From Variovorax paradoxus (GTDB lineage: Bacteria > Pseudomonadota > Gammaproteobacteria > Burkholderiales > Burkholderiaceae_C): DNA of 64,000 nt. A program made the position numbers and the translations under genes. Location of the stretch: NCBI RefSeq assembly GCF_018614915.1, contig NZ_JAGGNU010000055.1, forward strand, positions 62,001-126,000, read 5' to 3'. How positions within the stretch are numbered: position 1 is the first letter of the stretch; each line of letters begins with the position of its first letter. Positions 39,299 through 49,399 of the stretch are shown here, one piece after another. Below the pieces are notes generated by a model. That model ran no database searches. It was not told the DNA's origin and worked only from the letters and a program-made list of their open reading frames with translations.

Positions 39299-39520
39299 AT
39301 GTTGAATGTTCGTCAAATTCTAGTGAGCGCGATTGGCCTCGCAATCGTTGGGGTCGCGTTGACCGCCTGCGGCCAGAAGGGCCCGCTCTATCTTCCGACC
39401 GATCCGGCGGCAAAGAATCGTGCCACCTTGCCCGGCTTGCTGATTCCCGAATCGTCGCGCAACGAGCCGGCCAACGCACCCGCGAGCAGTGCGCCGGCAA
39501 CGACGGAGGGATCGAAGTGA
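39299..39520 (+). CDS. lptM: LptM-like (YifL) small lipoprotein
   Basis: The 73-residue protein has a lipoprotein signal with lipobox LTAC followed by the family hallmark GQKGPLYLPTDP. Homologues of this peptide (YifL/LptM) assist oxidative maturation of LptD in the LPS transport machine. The tail is Ala/Ser/Pro-rich. The gene overlaps lysA by 4 bp (GTGA), and cyaY-lptM-lysA adjacency is common in proteobacteria. The start is the ATG giving MLNVRQILVS; the open frame upstream lies in cyaY antisense. Confidence 0.88.
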   Translation: MLNVRQILVSAIGLAIVGVALTACGQKGPLYLPTDPAAKNRATLPGLLIPESSRNEPANAPASSAPATTEGSK

Positions 39521-40797
39521 GCACCGCCGGTCGCCTTCCGGGACATCCCCACATCGCACGCAAGAACGCAACCCTGCACGTCGAAGGCGTGCCGCTCTCG
39601 GCCCTGGCGCGCGAGCATGGCACGCCGCTGTTCGTCTACTCGAAGCAGTGGATGCTCGATGCGCTGGGCGCCTATCAGCGTGGCTTCGAAGGCCGCGACG
39701 CATGGGTCTGCTACGCCATCAAGGCCAATTCCTCGCTGGGCGTCTTGCGCGTCTTCGCCGAAGCGGGTTGCGGATTCGACATCGTCTCCGGCGGCGAACT
39801 CGCACGCGTGCTTGCAGCGGGCGCCGATCCCGCCAAGGTGATCTTCTCCGGCGTCGGCAAGACGAAGAGCGAGATGCGGCAGGCGCTCGCAGCCGGCATC
39901 GGCTGCTTCAACGTGGAAAGCGAAGCCGAGATCGACGTGCTCAACGCCGTCGCGCTGGAAGAAGGCCGGCCCGCCTCGATCAGCGTGCGCATCAATCCCA
40001 ACGTCGATCCGAAGACACATCCCTACATCTCGACCGGCCTGAAGGGCAACAAGTTCGGCGTGGCGCACGACCGTGCAGTCGCGATCTATCAGCATGCCGC
40101 GTCGCTCCCAGGTCTTCGGGTGGTGGGCATCGACTGTCACATCGGCTCGCAGATCACGGAGGCTTCGCCGTATCTCGAAGCGCTGGAACGGGTGCTCGAC
40201 CTGGTCGAGGCGATCGAGAAGACCGGCATCGTGCTGCACCACCTCGACTTCGGCGGCGGACTGGGCATCGACTACAACGGCGACACTCCGCCCGCAGCCG
40301 ATGCGCTATGGCGGCAGCTGCTCGCGCGCCTCGATGCACGGGGCTTCGGGCGGCGCCGGCTGATCGTCGAACCGGGGCGTTCGCTGGTCGGAAACGCGGG
40401 CGTTTGCGTGACGGAAGTCCTCTACACCAAGCCCGGCGCGGAAAAGAACTTCTGCATCGTCGATGCGGCAATGAACGATCTGCCGCGCCCTGCGATGTAC
40501 CAGGCCTTTCACCGCATCGTTCCGGTGGTCGAGCGCCAGGGCGAGGCTGTCACCTACGACGTCGTGGGCCCGGTCTGCGAAAGCGGCGACTGGATCGGCC
40601 GCGACCGCGCGCTCACGGTGGAGGCCGGCGAGCTGCTGGCTGTGCTTTCGGCCGGCGCCTATTCCATGGCCATGGCGAGCAACTACAACACGCGCGGCCG
40701 GGCCGCCGAGGTGCTGGTCAGCGGCGAACGCGCAAACTTGATACGTCGGCGCGAGACCATCGAAGACCAGCTGCGCAGCGAGCGGCTTGGCGACTGA
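39517..40797 (+). CDS. lysA: Diaminopimelate decarboxylase LysA (GTG start)
   Basis: LysA decarboxylates meso-diaminopimelate to lysine with PLP. The 426-residue enzyme starts with GTG overlapping the lptM stop, with GGAGGG upstream. The PLP lysine is Lys69 in CYAIKANSS. FDIVSGGEL, HIGSQIT, FGGGLGIDY, EPGRSLVGNAG and the substrate-contacting cysteine motif GPVCESGDW are all present. It ends exactly where convergent msrQ ends. Confidence 0.97.
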   Translation: MSTAGRLPGHPHIARKNATLHVEGVPLSALAREHGTPLFVYSKQWMLDALGAYQRGFEGRDAWVCYAIKANSSLGVLRVFAEAGCGFDIVSGGELARVLAAGADPAKVIFSGVGKTKSEMRQALAAGIGCFNVESEAEIDVLNAVALEEGRPASISVRINPNVDPKTHPYISTGLKGNKFGVAHDRAVAIYQHAASLPGLRVVGIDCHIGSQITEASPYLEALERVLDLVEAIEKTGIVLHHLDFGGGLGIDYNGDTPPAADALWRQLLARLDARGFGRRRLIVEPGRSLVGNAGVCVTEVLYTKPGAEKNFCIVDAAMNDLPRPAMYQAFHRIVPVVERQGEAVTYDVVGPVCESGDWIGRDRALTVEAGELLAVLSAGAYSMAMASNYNTRGRAAEVLVSGERANLIRRRETIEDQLRSERLGD

Positions 40798-41454
40798 TCA
40801 AGCGCTGCGTTGCGCGCGTGCCACCGGCGCCGGGCGCGGTTGCTGCTGCGCCCTTTTCTTGTTCGCGAAGTTCCAGACGCGCCAGCCCAGCAGCACCGCG
40901 ACGATCGCCGCATAGACGAACACTTCGGCAAAGTCGTTCTTGCCCGCGCGCATCCAGAAGAAGTGCAACAGGCCCAGTCCCGCGATCACGTAGACCAGCC
41001 TGTGCAGCGCCTGCCAGCGCTTCGCACCCAATGCCTTGATGGCGCGGTTGAACGAGGTCGCGGCCAGCGGCGTGAGCAGCACGAAGGCCGTGAAGCCCAC
41101 CAGGATGAACGGCCGTTTCGCGATGTCCTTGGCGATTTCCGGAATGTCGAAGCCCATGTCGAACAAGCTGTAGCTCAGCAGATGGACGACGACGTAGAAG
41201 TAGGCGAACAAGCCCAGCATGCGGCGAAAGCGCGCCAGCGCATTGGCCTTGGCGATCACCCGCAGCGGCGTGACGGCGAGCACGATGCAGATGAAGCGCA
41301 GGGTCCAGTCGCCGGTCGAGCGAATCAGGTGCTCGGCGGGGTTGGCGCCCAGGCCGTCGGTGAATGCGCCGTAGACCAGCCATGCGAAGGGCAGCAACGA
41401 GAGCACGAACACCAGCGGCTTGGCCGCCGGGTGCATCAGGAGCTTGTTCATCAT
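40798..41454 (-). CDS. msrQ: Heme-binding membrane subunit MsrQ
   Basis: MsrQ is the membrane cytochrome b that feeds electrons to MsrP for repair of oxidised methionines in periplasmic proteins. The 218-residue protein has about six membrane segments. Heme-liganding histidines are likely in FYVVVHLLSY and LHRLVYVIAGLGLLHFFW, as in the ferric-reductase-like domain. Two adjacent ATG codons (41454, 41451) are possible starts. It lies 5 bp after msrP. Confidence 0.94.
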   Translation of the reverse strand: MMNKLLMHPAAKPLVFVLSLLPFAWLVYGAFTDGLGANPAEHLIRSTGDWTLRFICIVLAVTPLRVIAKANALARFRRMLGLFAYFYVVVHLLSYSLFDMGFDIPEIAKDIAKRPFILVGFTAFVLLTPLAATSFNRAIKALGAKRWQALHRLVYVIAGLGLLHFFWMRAGKNDFAEVFVYAAIVAVLLGWRVWNFANKKRAQQQPRPAPVARAQRSA

Positions 41455-41459
41455 CCGGC

Positions 41460-42458
<999 letters not shown>

Positions 42459-42573
42459 CGGATTGCCTTTCGCCTGGATGGCTGTGCAGAGGAATTCGTT
42501 CCCTATGCTGATTCGGTTACGCGCCAGGCGTTCACATGGTTTCACTTCGCCGCGAAAACCCGCCGGCTTGCGC

Positions 42574-43890
42574 CTACAAGGTGCCGTAGCTGTGCAGCCC
42601 GCTCAGGAACATGTTGACGCCCAGGAAGGCAAAGGTCGTCACCGCCAGTCCGCCCAGTGCCCACCAGGCCGCCACGGTGCCCCGCAGGCCCTTGACCAAG
42701 CGCATGTGCAGCCAGGCCGCGTAATTGAGCCAGACGATCAGCGCCCAGGTCTCCTTCGGGTCCCAGCTCCAGTAACCGCCCCAGGCATCGGCCGCCCACA
42801 GGGCGCCGAGCACGGTGGCGATGGTGAAGAAGGCGAAGCCCACAGTGATGGACTTGTACATCACGTCGTCCAGCACCTCGTTGGCCGGCAGACGCGCCGC
42901 GATGCGCTTGCGTCCCAGCAGGATGCCGGCCGCGATCAATGCAGAGATCGCCGCATAGGCGAACCAATAGCTGCCGCCCGCCTCCTGCACGCGCTGGCGG
43001 AAGGCCACCGGCACGAAGCACAGCGCCACGCCCAATAGCCACATCGGCGTGAGCCTGTACCAGCGGGTTTCCTGCGCCTGCTCCTTGATGAGGTAGGCGA
43101 AAGCCACCATCGCCGCGAGCGCGAAGGTGCCGTAGCCGATGAAATTGGCCGGCACGTGCAGCTTCATCCACCAGCTCTGCAGCGCCGGCACCAGCGGCTG
43201 GATTTCGTGGGCTTCGCGCACCAGCGTGTACCAGAGCAGGAAGCCGACCGCGGCGCTGACCACCAGCATCACGAAGGCGCCCAGCGAACGCGTGCCGTAG
43301 CGCGATTCGAAGTAGAGATAGAAGGTCGCCGTCAGCCAGCAGAACAGGACGAACACCTCGTAGAGGTTGCTGACGGGGATGTGGCCGATGTCCGGCCCGA
43401 GCTGGTGGCTTTCGTACCAGCGCACCATGCTGCCGATCAGTGCCATCGTGACGGCGGCCCAGGCAAGGCGGGAACCGATCAGGTCCATGGTGTCGGCCTG
43501 CTTGCCGCCGAAGAAGCCAATCCAATAGAACAGCGTGCTCATGAAGAAGAGCACGCTCATCCAGAGAATCGCCGATTGGCTGGAGAGGAAGTACTTGAGC
43601 CAGAACACCGTATCGGCGCGCGCGAGGTCGCCCTGGTAGGAGGCGATGCCGAGCAGCGCGGCGGCGGCCACCACGATGGCCAGCACGCGCAGCGGCCGCC
43701 AGAACCAGCCGAGCCAGATGGCGGCCGGGATGATCGCCAGCAGGATGGTTTTTTCGTAATAGTCCATCGCGCCGGCATAGCGCGAGAACGCGAAGAGCCC
43801 ACCGGCCAGCACCAGCGCGGCGAACACCCAGTCGAAGGCGTTGCGGCGCGACAGGAAGCCGTCGTTCAGCGTGAGAGTGGTAGTGGTCAT
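42574..43890 (-). CDS. ccsB: Cytochrome c biogenesis protein CcsB/ResC
   Basis: CcsB is the heme-handling partner of ResB in system II cytochrome c maturation. The 438-residue protein has many membrane segments and the tryptophan-rich heme motif WGGYWSWDPKETWALI near the C-terminus, plus conserved histidines flanking it (MRLVKGLRG region and earlier HVPANFIGYG). The start MTTTTLTLNDGF overlaps the resB stop by 4 bp. The longer upstream open frame lies within resB. Confidence 0.95.
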   Translation of the reverse strand: MTTTTLTLNDGFLSRRNAFDWVFAALVLAGGLFAFSRYAGAMDYYEKTILLAIIPAAIWLGWFWRPLRVLAIVVAAAALLGIASYQGDLARADTVFWLKYFLSSQSAILWMSVLFFMSTLFYWIGFFGGKQADTMDLIGSRLAWAAVTMALIGSMVRWYESHQLGPDIGHIPVSNLYEVFVLFCWLTATFYLYFESRYGTRSLGAFVMLVVSAAVGFLLWYTLVREAHEIQPLVPALQSWWMKLHVPANFIGYGTFALAAMVAFAYLIKEQAQETRWYRLTPMWLLGVALCFVPVAFRQRVQEAGGSYWFAYAAISALIAAGILLGRKRIAARLPANEVLDDVMYKSITVGFAFFTIATVLGALWAADAWGGYWSWDPKETWALIVWLNYAAWLHMRLVKGLRGTVAAWWALGGLAVTTFAFLGVNMFLSGLHSYGTL

Positions 43891-46025
43891 GTCTCCAGAT
43901 CCTTCTTGATGTCGAGCAGCTTGTGCTTGAGATGCTCGAATTCGCGATCGCTGTCGATGGTCTTGCGGTTGACCGAGAAGGCCATGGTGGCCGCCGTGCC
44001 GTTTGCACCCGCGTCTTTCGCGAGCCACACCCACAGCCTGCGCTCGCGCACGTACAGCATCGCAAAAATGCCCACGATCAGCAACAGGCAGCCCAGATAG
44101 ACGACGTTCTTCCCAGGGGCACGGGCGACCTGGAACACGCTGGCCTGTACCTGCTTGAAGTCGGTCATCATCATCGCCACCGGCGCCGGGTAGAAATACG
44201 CGTCGCTGATGGCGAGCACTGCCTGCGTCAGGAAGGCTTGCGATTTCTCGTCGGCCGGCAAGGCGGCCAGCGCCGCCTTCTCGCGGCTCAGGTTGAGCAC
44301 TTCGAACAGCACGTCGTTGAGGATGCGCACGAGCACGGCGCCGGCGCGCTCGCGGTCGGCCTCGGGCACATTCGCCTCCATGAACTCGGCGATCGCCTGC
44401 CAGCCGCCGGCACTCACGGCATCGGCCTTGGCACGCTCGGTACCCGCGAACAAGGCCAGCGCGCGCCCGGCGGAAATACGCAACTGATCGGCCAGCTGGG
44501 GGCGCTTCGGGTCGGTCGTGCGCGCGATGTAGCGTTCGATGGCGCGCGTGCGCGTGTCGGTATCGGCCAGGGCGGCGCGCATCCGCACGAAGCTGTCCAT
44601 CGAGCCCTGGTCGTCGGCCGGCACGCGCAGATAGCGGAAGGGATCCTCCGGCCGCTCGCGCATGCCGAGCAGGAACACCGGCTGCCCGTCGCCGGTGTCG
44701 ACCGGCACCATGTAGTTCTGGTACTCGCGCGCCTGCCCTGCAGCGTCGCGCAGCTTGTAGCCGATGCTCGGGCCGATGTTGCGCAGCACCTTGGGCTTGT
44801 TGGTCTTGTTGGCCGCGCCGAGGCGCGACTCGATGCCACTGCGGAGATCGACCTTGCGCACGTCGGCGCCGCTGGTCATCGCGCCGCCAGCGCCCTCGCC
44901 GAAGTTCTCGACGTTGATCACGCGCAGCGCCGTGTACTCGAGCGTCAGCCGCTCGGTGCCGTTGCTGATCTCCGAGCTGTTGCCGATGATTCCCTCCACC
45001 TCGAAGGGCTTGGCTGCCGCCGCCATCGGCACCGCCTTGAGCTTCACGCTCGATCCGCCGTCATCGAAGCTGGACTGGTAGATCTCGATGCCCTTGTAGC
45101 TGGCGGGATGGTTCACCTCGATGCGCGCCGGCATCTGGGCGCCGGTCTCGCGGTCGTGCAGCACCACCTCGCTCGCGAACAGCTTGGGCATGCCTGTCGA
45201 GTAATAGTCGACGATGAATTTCTTGAGCTCGATCGAGAATGGAAGCTCCTGCAGCAGCACCCCATCGGCCTGATTGAGGATCGCCACGCTGCCCTGCCCG
45301 CCTTCGGGCACGAGGATGTTGCCGCGGAAGGTGGGGTTGCCCGGCGACAACCGGTGCTCGCGGGGGACGTCGGAGATCAGCCCGCCTCCCGTGAAGACGC
45401 TCTTGCCGTTGAACCAGGTCTGGGCGCGCACGATCAGGTCGCCGTCGAGCAGGCCGCCGAGGCAGACCAGCACGATTGCGCTGTGCGCCGCGATGTAGCC
45501 GAGCTTGTGGGCACCACCGGCGCGCGCGGCCACCATCCAGCCATCGCCGTCGCGGTGCTGCAGCTTGACCTTCCAGCCCCCGCCCGCCAGCAGTTGGCCG
45601 ATGCGGTTGGCCGCGGTGTCCGGGCTTTCGTCGAGAACCGTTTCTGCCCGCTGGCCGAAAGCCTTGAGGCTTTGCGCGCGGATGCCTTCCTTGACCGATT
45701 TCAGGTCCTTGAGGATGTGCGGCGTATTGCGCGCGATGCACAGCGAGGTGCTGATCACCAGAAAGGCCAGGATGAGCAGGAACCACCAGGCGCTGTAAAT
45801 CGAATCGAGCCGGGCTGCGCGGAACAGCTCAGCCCAGAAGGGGCCGAACTGGTTGACGTAGTTGTTGATTGGCTCGTGCTGCTTGAGCACGGTGCCGATG
45901 ATCGATGCGATGCAGATGACCGTGAGCAGCGCGATCGCGAAGCGCATCGACGACAGGAGCTCCACCGCCGCGCGAACCGCGTGGGGGCCGCGACGGACGC
46001 GAAGGCCATGGGTGGAAACTGACAT
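43887..46025 (-). CDS. resB: Cytochrome c biogenesis protein ResB/Ccs1
   Basis: ResB delivers reduced apocytochrome c to the CcsB heme transporter. The 712-residue protein has three N-terminal membrane segments (SSMRFAIALLTVICIASIIG first), a large periplasmic domain (residues about 200-620) and a last membrane segment (YLGCLLLIVGIFAMLYV). The QHEPINNYVNQFGPFW block is typical. The ATG at 46025 was chosen over a TTG eight codons upstream, which lies close to the terminator of the cytochrome gene. Confidence 0.94.
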   Translation of the reverse strand: MSVSTHGLRVRRGPHAVRAAVELLSSMRFAIALLTVICIASIIGTVLKQHEPINNYVNQFGPFWAELFRAARLDSIYSAWWFLLILAFLVISTSLCIARNTPHILKDLKSVKEGIRAQSLKAFGQRAETVLDESPDTAANRIGQLLAGGGWKVKLQHRDGDGWMVAARAGGAHKLGYIAAHSAIVLVCLGGLLDGDLIVRAQTWFNGKSVFTGGGLISDVPREHRLSPGNPTFRGNILVPEGGQGSVAILNQADGVLLQELPFSIELKKFIVDYYSTGMPKLFASEVVLHDRETGAQMPARIEVNHPASYKGIEIYQSSFDDGGSSVKLKAVPMAAAAKPFEVEGIIGNSSEISNGTERLTLEYTALRVINVENFGEGAGGAMTSGADVRKVDLRSGIESRLGAANKTNKPKVLRNIGPSIGYKLRDAAGQAREYQNYMVPVDTGDGQPVFLLGMRERPEDPFRYLRVPADDQGSMDSFVRMRAALADTDTRTRAIERYIARTTDPKRPQLADQLRISAGRALALFAGTERAKADAVSAGGWQAIAEFMEANVPEADRERAGAVLVRILNDVLFEVLNLSREKAALAALPADEKSQAFLTQAVLAISDAYFYPAPVAMMMTDFKQVQASVFQVARAPGKNVVYLGCLLLIVGIFAMLYVRERRLWVWLAKDAGANGTAATMAFSVNRKTIDSDREFEHLKHKLLDIKKDLET

Positions 46026-46047
46026 GAGGAGCGAACCGGGGGAAAGC

Positions 46048-46082
46048 AAAAAGGCGGGCCATCCTTGCTGGATCGGCCCGCC
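46048..46082 (-). terminator. Rho-independent terminator of the cytochrome c4 gene
   Basis: On the minus strand, GGCGGGCC and GGCCCGCC arms (46075-46082 and 46053-46060) form an 8-bp GC stem. The inner part GATCC/GGAT extends it, and TTTTTG follows directly. It sits about 50 bp past the cytochrome c4 stop and just before the resB start, so resB-ccsB should need its own promoter. Within 46083-46130 nothing else is seen. Confidence 0.85.
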
Positions 46083-46130
46083 CTGTTTGGGGTTTGTTAT
46101 CGGCGGTTAGTTCACGCGCGGCGAACGGAT

Positions 46131-46805
46131 TCAACGAAGACCGGCAATGTAGTCGGCCACGGCCTTGATCTCGCGGTCATTGAGCTTGGCGGCCACGCCG
46201 TTCATCTGCGCCGCATTCAGGCGCCCGCCATCGCGGAACAGGGTGAGCTGCTGCACGGTGTAGTCGGCATGCTGGCCGCCCAGGCGCGGGTACTGCGCCG
46301 GGATGCCGGCGCCGTTGGGGCTGTGGCAACCGGCGCAGGCCGGAATCTGGCGGTCGCCCAGGCCACCGCGGTAGATCTTCTCGCCGAGCGAGACCAGGTC
46401 CTTTTCTTTCGAGAAACCGGTCTTGACCTTCTTGGAGCCGACGAACCAGGCGACGTTGCGCATGTCTTCATCGGACAGCGCCGAGGCGAGGGGCTTCATG
46501 ATCGCGCTCTTGCGCTTGCCGGACTTGAAGTCCTGCAACTGCTTGAGGATGTATTCGGGATGTTGCTGCGCCAGCTTGGGATTGGCCGGAATGGCCGAGT
46601 TGCCGTCCGCGTTGTGGCATGACGCGCAGCTCTGGCTGTTGGCCGGGGCGTTGTTGAAGATCGTGTCGCCCTTGGCGGGATCAGGCTTGGGGGCCTTGGC
46701 AGGTGCTGCGGCAGCCGGCGCGGCCCCGGGTTCGTCGGCCGCGAAGCTGGTACCGGCGGCGGCGCCCAACAGGGCTGCAAGCAGAAAATGGGCGAACAAC
46801 TTCAT
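46131..46805 (-). CDS. Diheme cytochrome c4
   Basis: This is a periplasmic electron carrier with two cytochrome c domains, 224 residues with a signal peptide ending near SFAA. The heme-binding motifs are CASCH (residues 60-64) and CAGCH (157-161). The axial methionine candidates are in the AIMKPLASALSDEDM region (about Met103) and the LNAAQMNGVAAKLND region. An Ala/Pro linker follows the signal. It lies next to resB-ccsB, the system that attaches its hemes, and diverges from engB. Confidence 0.95.
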   Translation of the reverse strand: MKLFAHFLLAALLGAAAGTSFAADEPGAAPAAAAPAKAPKPDPAKGDTIFNNAPANSQSCASCHNADGNSAIPANPKLAQQHPEYILKQLQDFKSGKRKSAIMKPLASALSDEDMRNVAWFVGSKKVKTGFSKEKDLVSLGEKIYRGGLGDRQIPACAGCHSPNGAGIPAQYPRLGGQHADYTVQQLTLFRDGGRLNAAQMNGVAAKLNDREIKAVADYIAGLR

Positions 46806-46875
46806 ATCGGGGGCTTGGATTTATGGCGCAAAACCCCGCGATTCTACAATGGCGCCCCGTTCCGAAAGCTCATCG

Positions 46876-47613
46876 ATGACCACCCCGCGGCGCGTGCCGG
46901 CCACTCCCCCTTCTCGCAAGCCCCCCGTCGTCGACGCCGCGGCTGCCGAACGCGTGCGCACCGCCCGCGGCTGGCTGCACACCGCCCACTTTCTCACCAG
47001 CGCACCGCAGCTCGAGCACCTGCCGGCCTTCGACCTGCCCGAAATCGCCTTCGTGGGCCGTTCGAACGCCGGCAAGTCGACCGCCATCAACACGCTGACC
47101 CAGCAGACGCGCCTGGCCTTCGCCTCCAAGACGCCCGGCCGCACGCAGCACATCAATCTGTTCGGCGTCGGCAAGCAGAAGATCGACGATGCCGTGCTGG
47201 CCGACCTGCCGGGCTACGGCTATGCAGCCGTGCCGCGGGAGGCCAAGCTGCGCTGGCAGCGCGTCATGGGCAACTACCTGATGACGCGCGAGAACCTGCG
47301 CGGCGTGGTACTGATGTGCGACCCGCGCCACGGCCTCACCGAGCTCGACGACATCCTGCTGGAAGTCATCCGCCCGCGGGTCGAACAGGGGCTCAAGTTC
47401 CTGGTGCTCCTCACCAAGGCCGACAAGCTCACGCGTTCGGAAGGCGCCAAGGCGCTGTCGATTGCGCGACTGCAGGCCGGCGGCGGCGAGGTCAAACTGT
47501 TCTCTGCCTTGAAGCGACAGGGAGTCGACGAGGCGGCCGAACTGCTGTGGCGCTGGGCCCATCCGCAGGACGAGCAGCCCGCAGCACCGACCGAAGGAGA
47601 CAACGAGCCATGA
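46876..47613 (+). CDS. engB: Ribosome biogenesis GTPase EngB/YihA
   Basis: EngB is an essential GTPase acting in large ribosomal subunit assembly. With the start MTTPRRVPAT the protein has 245 residues. G1 is GRSNAGKST (61-69), G3 is DLPGYGYA and G4 is LLTKADKL. An alternative ATG 27 bp upstream exists, but it sits in TACAAT (46845-46850), which looks like a -10 box, so the downstream start is preferred. It overlaps the hydrolase gene by 4 bp. Confidence 0.94.
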   Translation: MTTPRRVPATPPSRKPPVVDAAAAERVRTARGWLHTAHFLTSAPQLEHLPAFDLPEIAFVGRSNAGKSTAINTLTQQTRLAFASKTPGRTQHINLFGVGKQKIDDAVLADLPGYGYAAVPREAKLRWQRVMGNYLMTRENLRGVVLMCDPRHGLTELDDILLEVIRPRVEQGLKFLVLLTKADKLTRSEGAKALSIARLQAGGGEVKLFSALKRQGVDEAAELLWRWAHPQDEQPAAPTEGDNEP

Positions 47614-48521
47614 TCGAGACCTTTGCGCGCGCTCTGCCCAACGGCACCACGCTCAGTTGCCGCGCTGCCGGCGCGCCCGGCCGCCCGCTGATGGTGTTCC
47701 TGCACGGCTTTCCCGAGGCCGCCTTCATCTGGGACGAACTGCTCGAATATTTCGCCCGGCCCGAGCACGGCGGCTACCGCTGCGTGGCGCCGAACCTGCG
47801 CGGCTTCGAGAAATCGAGCTCTCCCACCGAGGTATCGGCCTACCGCGCGCACCTGCTGGTGCAGGACATCGAACAGCTCGCCCAGAGCGAAAGCGCGGAC
47901 GGCCGCATCGAGGCGCTGGTGGCGCACGACTGGGGCGGTGCCTTCGGCTGGGGCTATGCCAACCAGCACCCGGACAGGCTCGGCCGCCTGGTCATCATCA
48001 ATTCGCCGCATCCGGGCACCTTCACGCGCGAGTTGCTGAACAACCCCGCGCAGCAGGCCGCGAGCGCCTACATGAACTTCCTCGCACGGCCCGATGCCGA
48101 AGCGCTGCTTTCGGCCGACGATTACAAGCGCATGTGGCCCTTCTTCACGCTGATGAAGGCGGGGGCCGACGGTTTCGGCTGGCTGACCGACGAGGTGAAG
48201 GACCAGTACCGCGAGGTATGGAACGCCGGGCTCACCGGCGCCTGCAACCTCTACCGCGTGACGCCGATGAAGCCGGCCCTGCCCGGCAAGGCGTCCGAGA
48301 TTCCGACGCTGCCGCGCGAACGTCTCGTCGTGAATGTGCCCACCTTCGTCTTCTGGGCGCTCGACGATGCGGCATTGCTGCCGGGTCTGCTCGAAGGCCT
48401 GGAGGACTACGTCCCCAGGCTCGAAGTCAAGAAAGTGCCCGACGCCACGCACTGGATCGTGCACGAGCAGCCGCAGTACGTCGCCAGCGAGATCGCTGCC
48501 TTCCTGCAGCGCAATCAGTAA
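47610..48521 (+). CDS. Alpha/beta hydrolase, epoxide hydrolase-like
   Basis: The 303-residue cytosolic alpha/beta hydrolase has an oxyanion-hole motif LHGFPE, the nucleophile Asp107 in VAHDWGG, and a C-terminal histidine in ATHWIVHEQP. An aspartate nucleophile is typical of epoxide hydrolases and haloalkane or haloacetate dehalogenases. APNLRGFEKSS also fits epoxide hydrolases. It is coupled to engB by an ATGA overlap, although no functional link is evident. Its 3' end overlaps the convergent acyltransferase by 7 bp. Confidence 0.88.
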   Translation: MIETFARALPNGTTLSCRAAGAPGRPLMVFLHGFPEAAFIWDELLEYFARPEHGGYRCVAPNLRGFEKSSSPTEVSAYRAHLLVQDIEQLAQSESADGRIEALVAHDWGGAFGWGYANQHPDRLGRLVIINSPHPGTFTRELLNNPAQQAASAYMNFLARPDAEALLSADDYKRMWPFFTLMKAGADGFGWLTDEVKDQYREVWNAGLTGACNLYRVTPMKPALPGKASEIPTLPRERLVVNVPTFVFWALDDAALLPGLLEGLEDYVPRLEVKKVPDATHWIVHEQPQYVASEIAAFLQRNQ

Positions 48522-49399
48522 ACGGGCGCCGCCCCATCCGGCCGCGTCTTGAAGCGCCGGTGCACCCAGTAGTACTGCGAGGGCATGCTGTCGATGTAGC
48601 CCTGCAGGCGCTCGTTCATGAGGGCGGTGTCGGCCACCGCGTCCTCGCTCGGGAAGTCCTGCCAGGCCGGCAGCACCTCGATCTCGTAGCCGGTCCTTGT
48701 GAGCTTGGAGACCACCGGCACGACCTTGGCCCGGCCCAGGCGGGCGAAACGCGACAGCGAAGGCACGGTCGCGGCCGACACACCGTAGAAGGGCACGAAG
48801 ACCGTCTGGTCGCGACCGAAGTCCATGTCGGGCAAGAGATACAGCAAGCCACCCTTGCGCAGCCCGGCGACGATCGGCTTGATGCCATCGACCCGGTTCA
48901 GCGTGATCACGTTGCCGAAGCGCTTTCGGCCCTCGCGAATCCACGCGTCCACCATCGGATCGCGCTGCGTGGTGTAGATGGTGGTCGAGGGCCGCGCCGT
49001 GTGCATGGTCAATGCGGTGGCCGCCGCATCGAGGCCGTAGAAGTGCGGCGCGAAAAGGATCATCGGCTCGCTGCCGTGGGCGATCTCGTCGATCTCCGGG
49101 GCCGACCCTTTCACCGTGAGCCGGGCGGCCACCGTTTTTTCCGGCGCGTGCCAGAGCCAGCTGCGGTCCAGCCAGGACTGCGCCACATAGACGAAGGTTT
49201 CGCGTGCGATGCGGCGCCGCTCCTCGGGCGACTTGTCTGGGAAGCACAGCGCCAGGTTGGTATCGACCACGCGCCGTCGCGGCGCCGCGACGGTATGCAG
49301 CACGCGGCCCAGAACGGCGCCGAAGCCCCGTACCAGCGGCAGGGGCACATGGGCCAGCGCGCGCATGAAGCCGATGCCCAGTTGGGACGACAGGCTCAT
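48515..49399 (-). CDS. Lipid A biosynthesis acyltransferase family protein (second copy)
   Basis: This is an LpxL/LpxM/HtrB-family acyltransferase, inner-membrane associated, 294 residues. An N-terminal hydrophobic helix (FMRALAHVPLPLVRGFGAVL) is followed by the catalytic HX4D motif His119-Asp124 (HFYGLD). Then come a ring of basic residues (FGRDQTVF), and the conserved SMPSQYYWVHRRFKTRP end, typical of this family. It overlaps the first copy by 4 bp. It probably adds one of the secondary acyl chains of lipid A. Confidence 0.9.
   Translation of the reverse strand: MSLSSQLGIGFMRALAHVPLPLVRGFGAVLGRVLHTVAAPRRRVVDTNLALCFPDKSPEERRRIARETFVYVAQSWLDRSWLWHAPEKTVAARLTVKGSAPEIDEIAHGSEPMILFAPHFYGLDAAATALTMHTARPSTTIYTTQRDPMVDAWIREGRKRFGNVITLNRVDGIKPIVAGLRKGGLLYLLPDMDFGRDQTVFVPFYGVSAATVPSLSRFARLGRAKVVPVVSKLTRTGYEIEVLPAWQDFPSEDAVADTALMNERLQGYIDSMPSQYYWVHRRFKTRPDGAAPVY

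Noticed and set aside
43923..46022. A 699-codon open frame opposite resB
   Set aside because: It covers almost exactly the resB gene in reverse; ResB is certain from its membrane segments and context.
46849..46875. Upstream ATG (MAPRSESSS) as the engB start
   Set aside because: The ATG is part of a TACAAT that looks like the promoter -10 element, and the downstream ATG has a short purine-rich stretch before it; kept only as an alternative.
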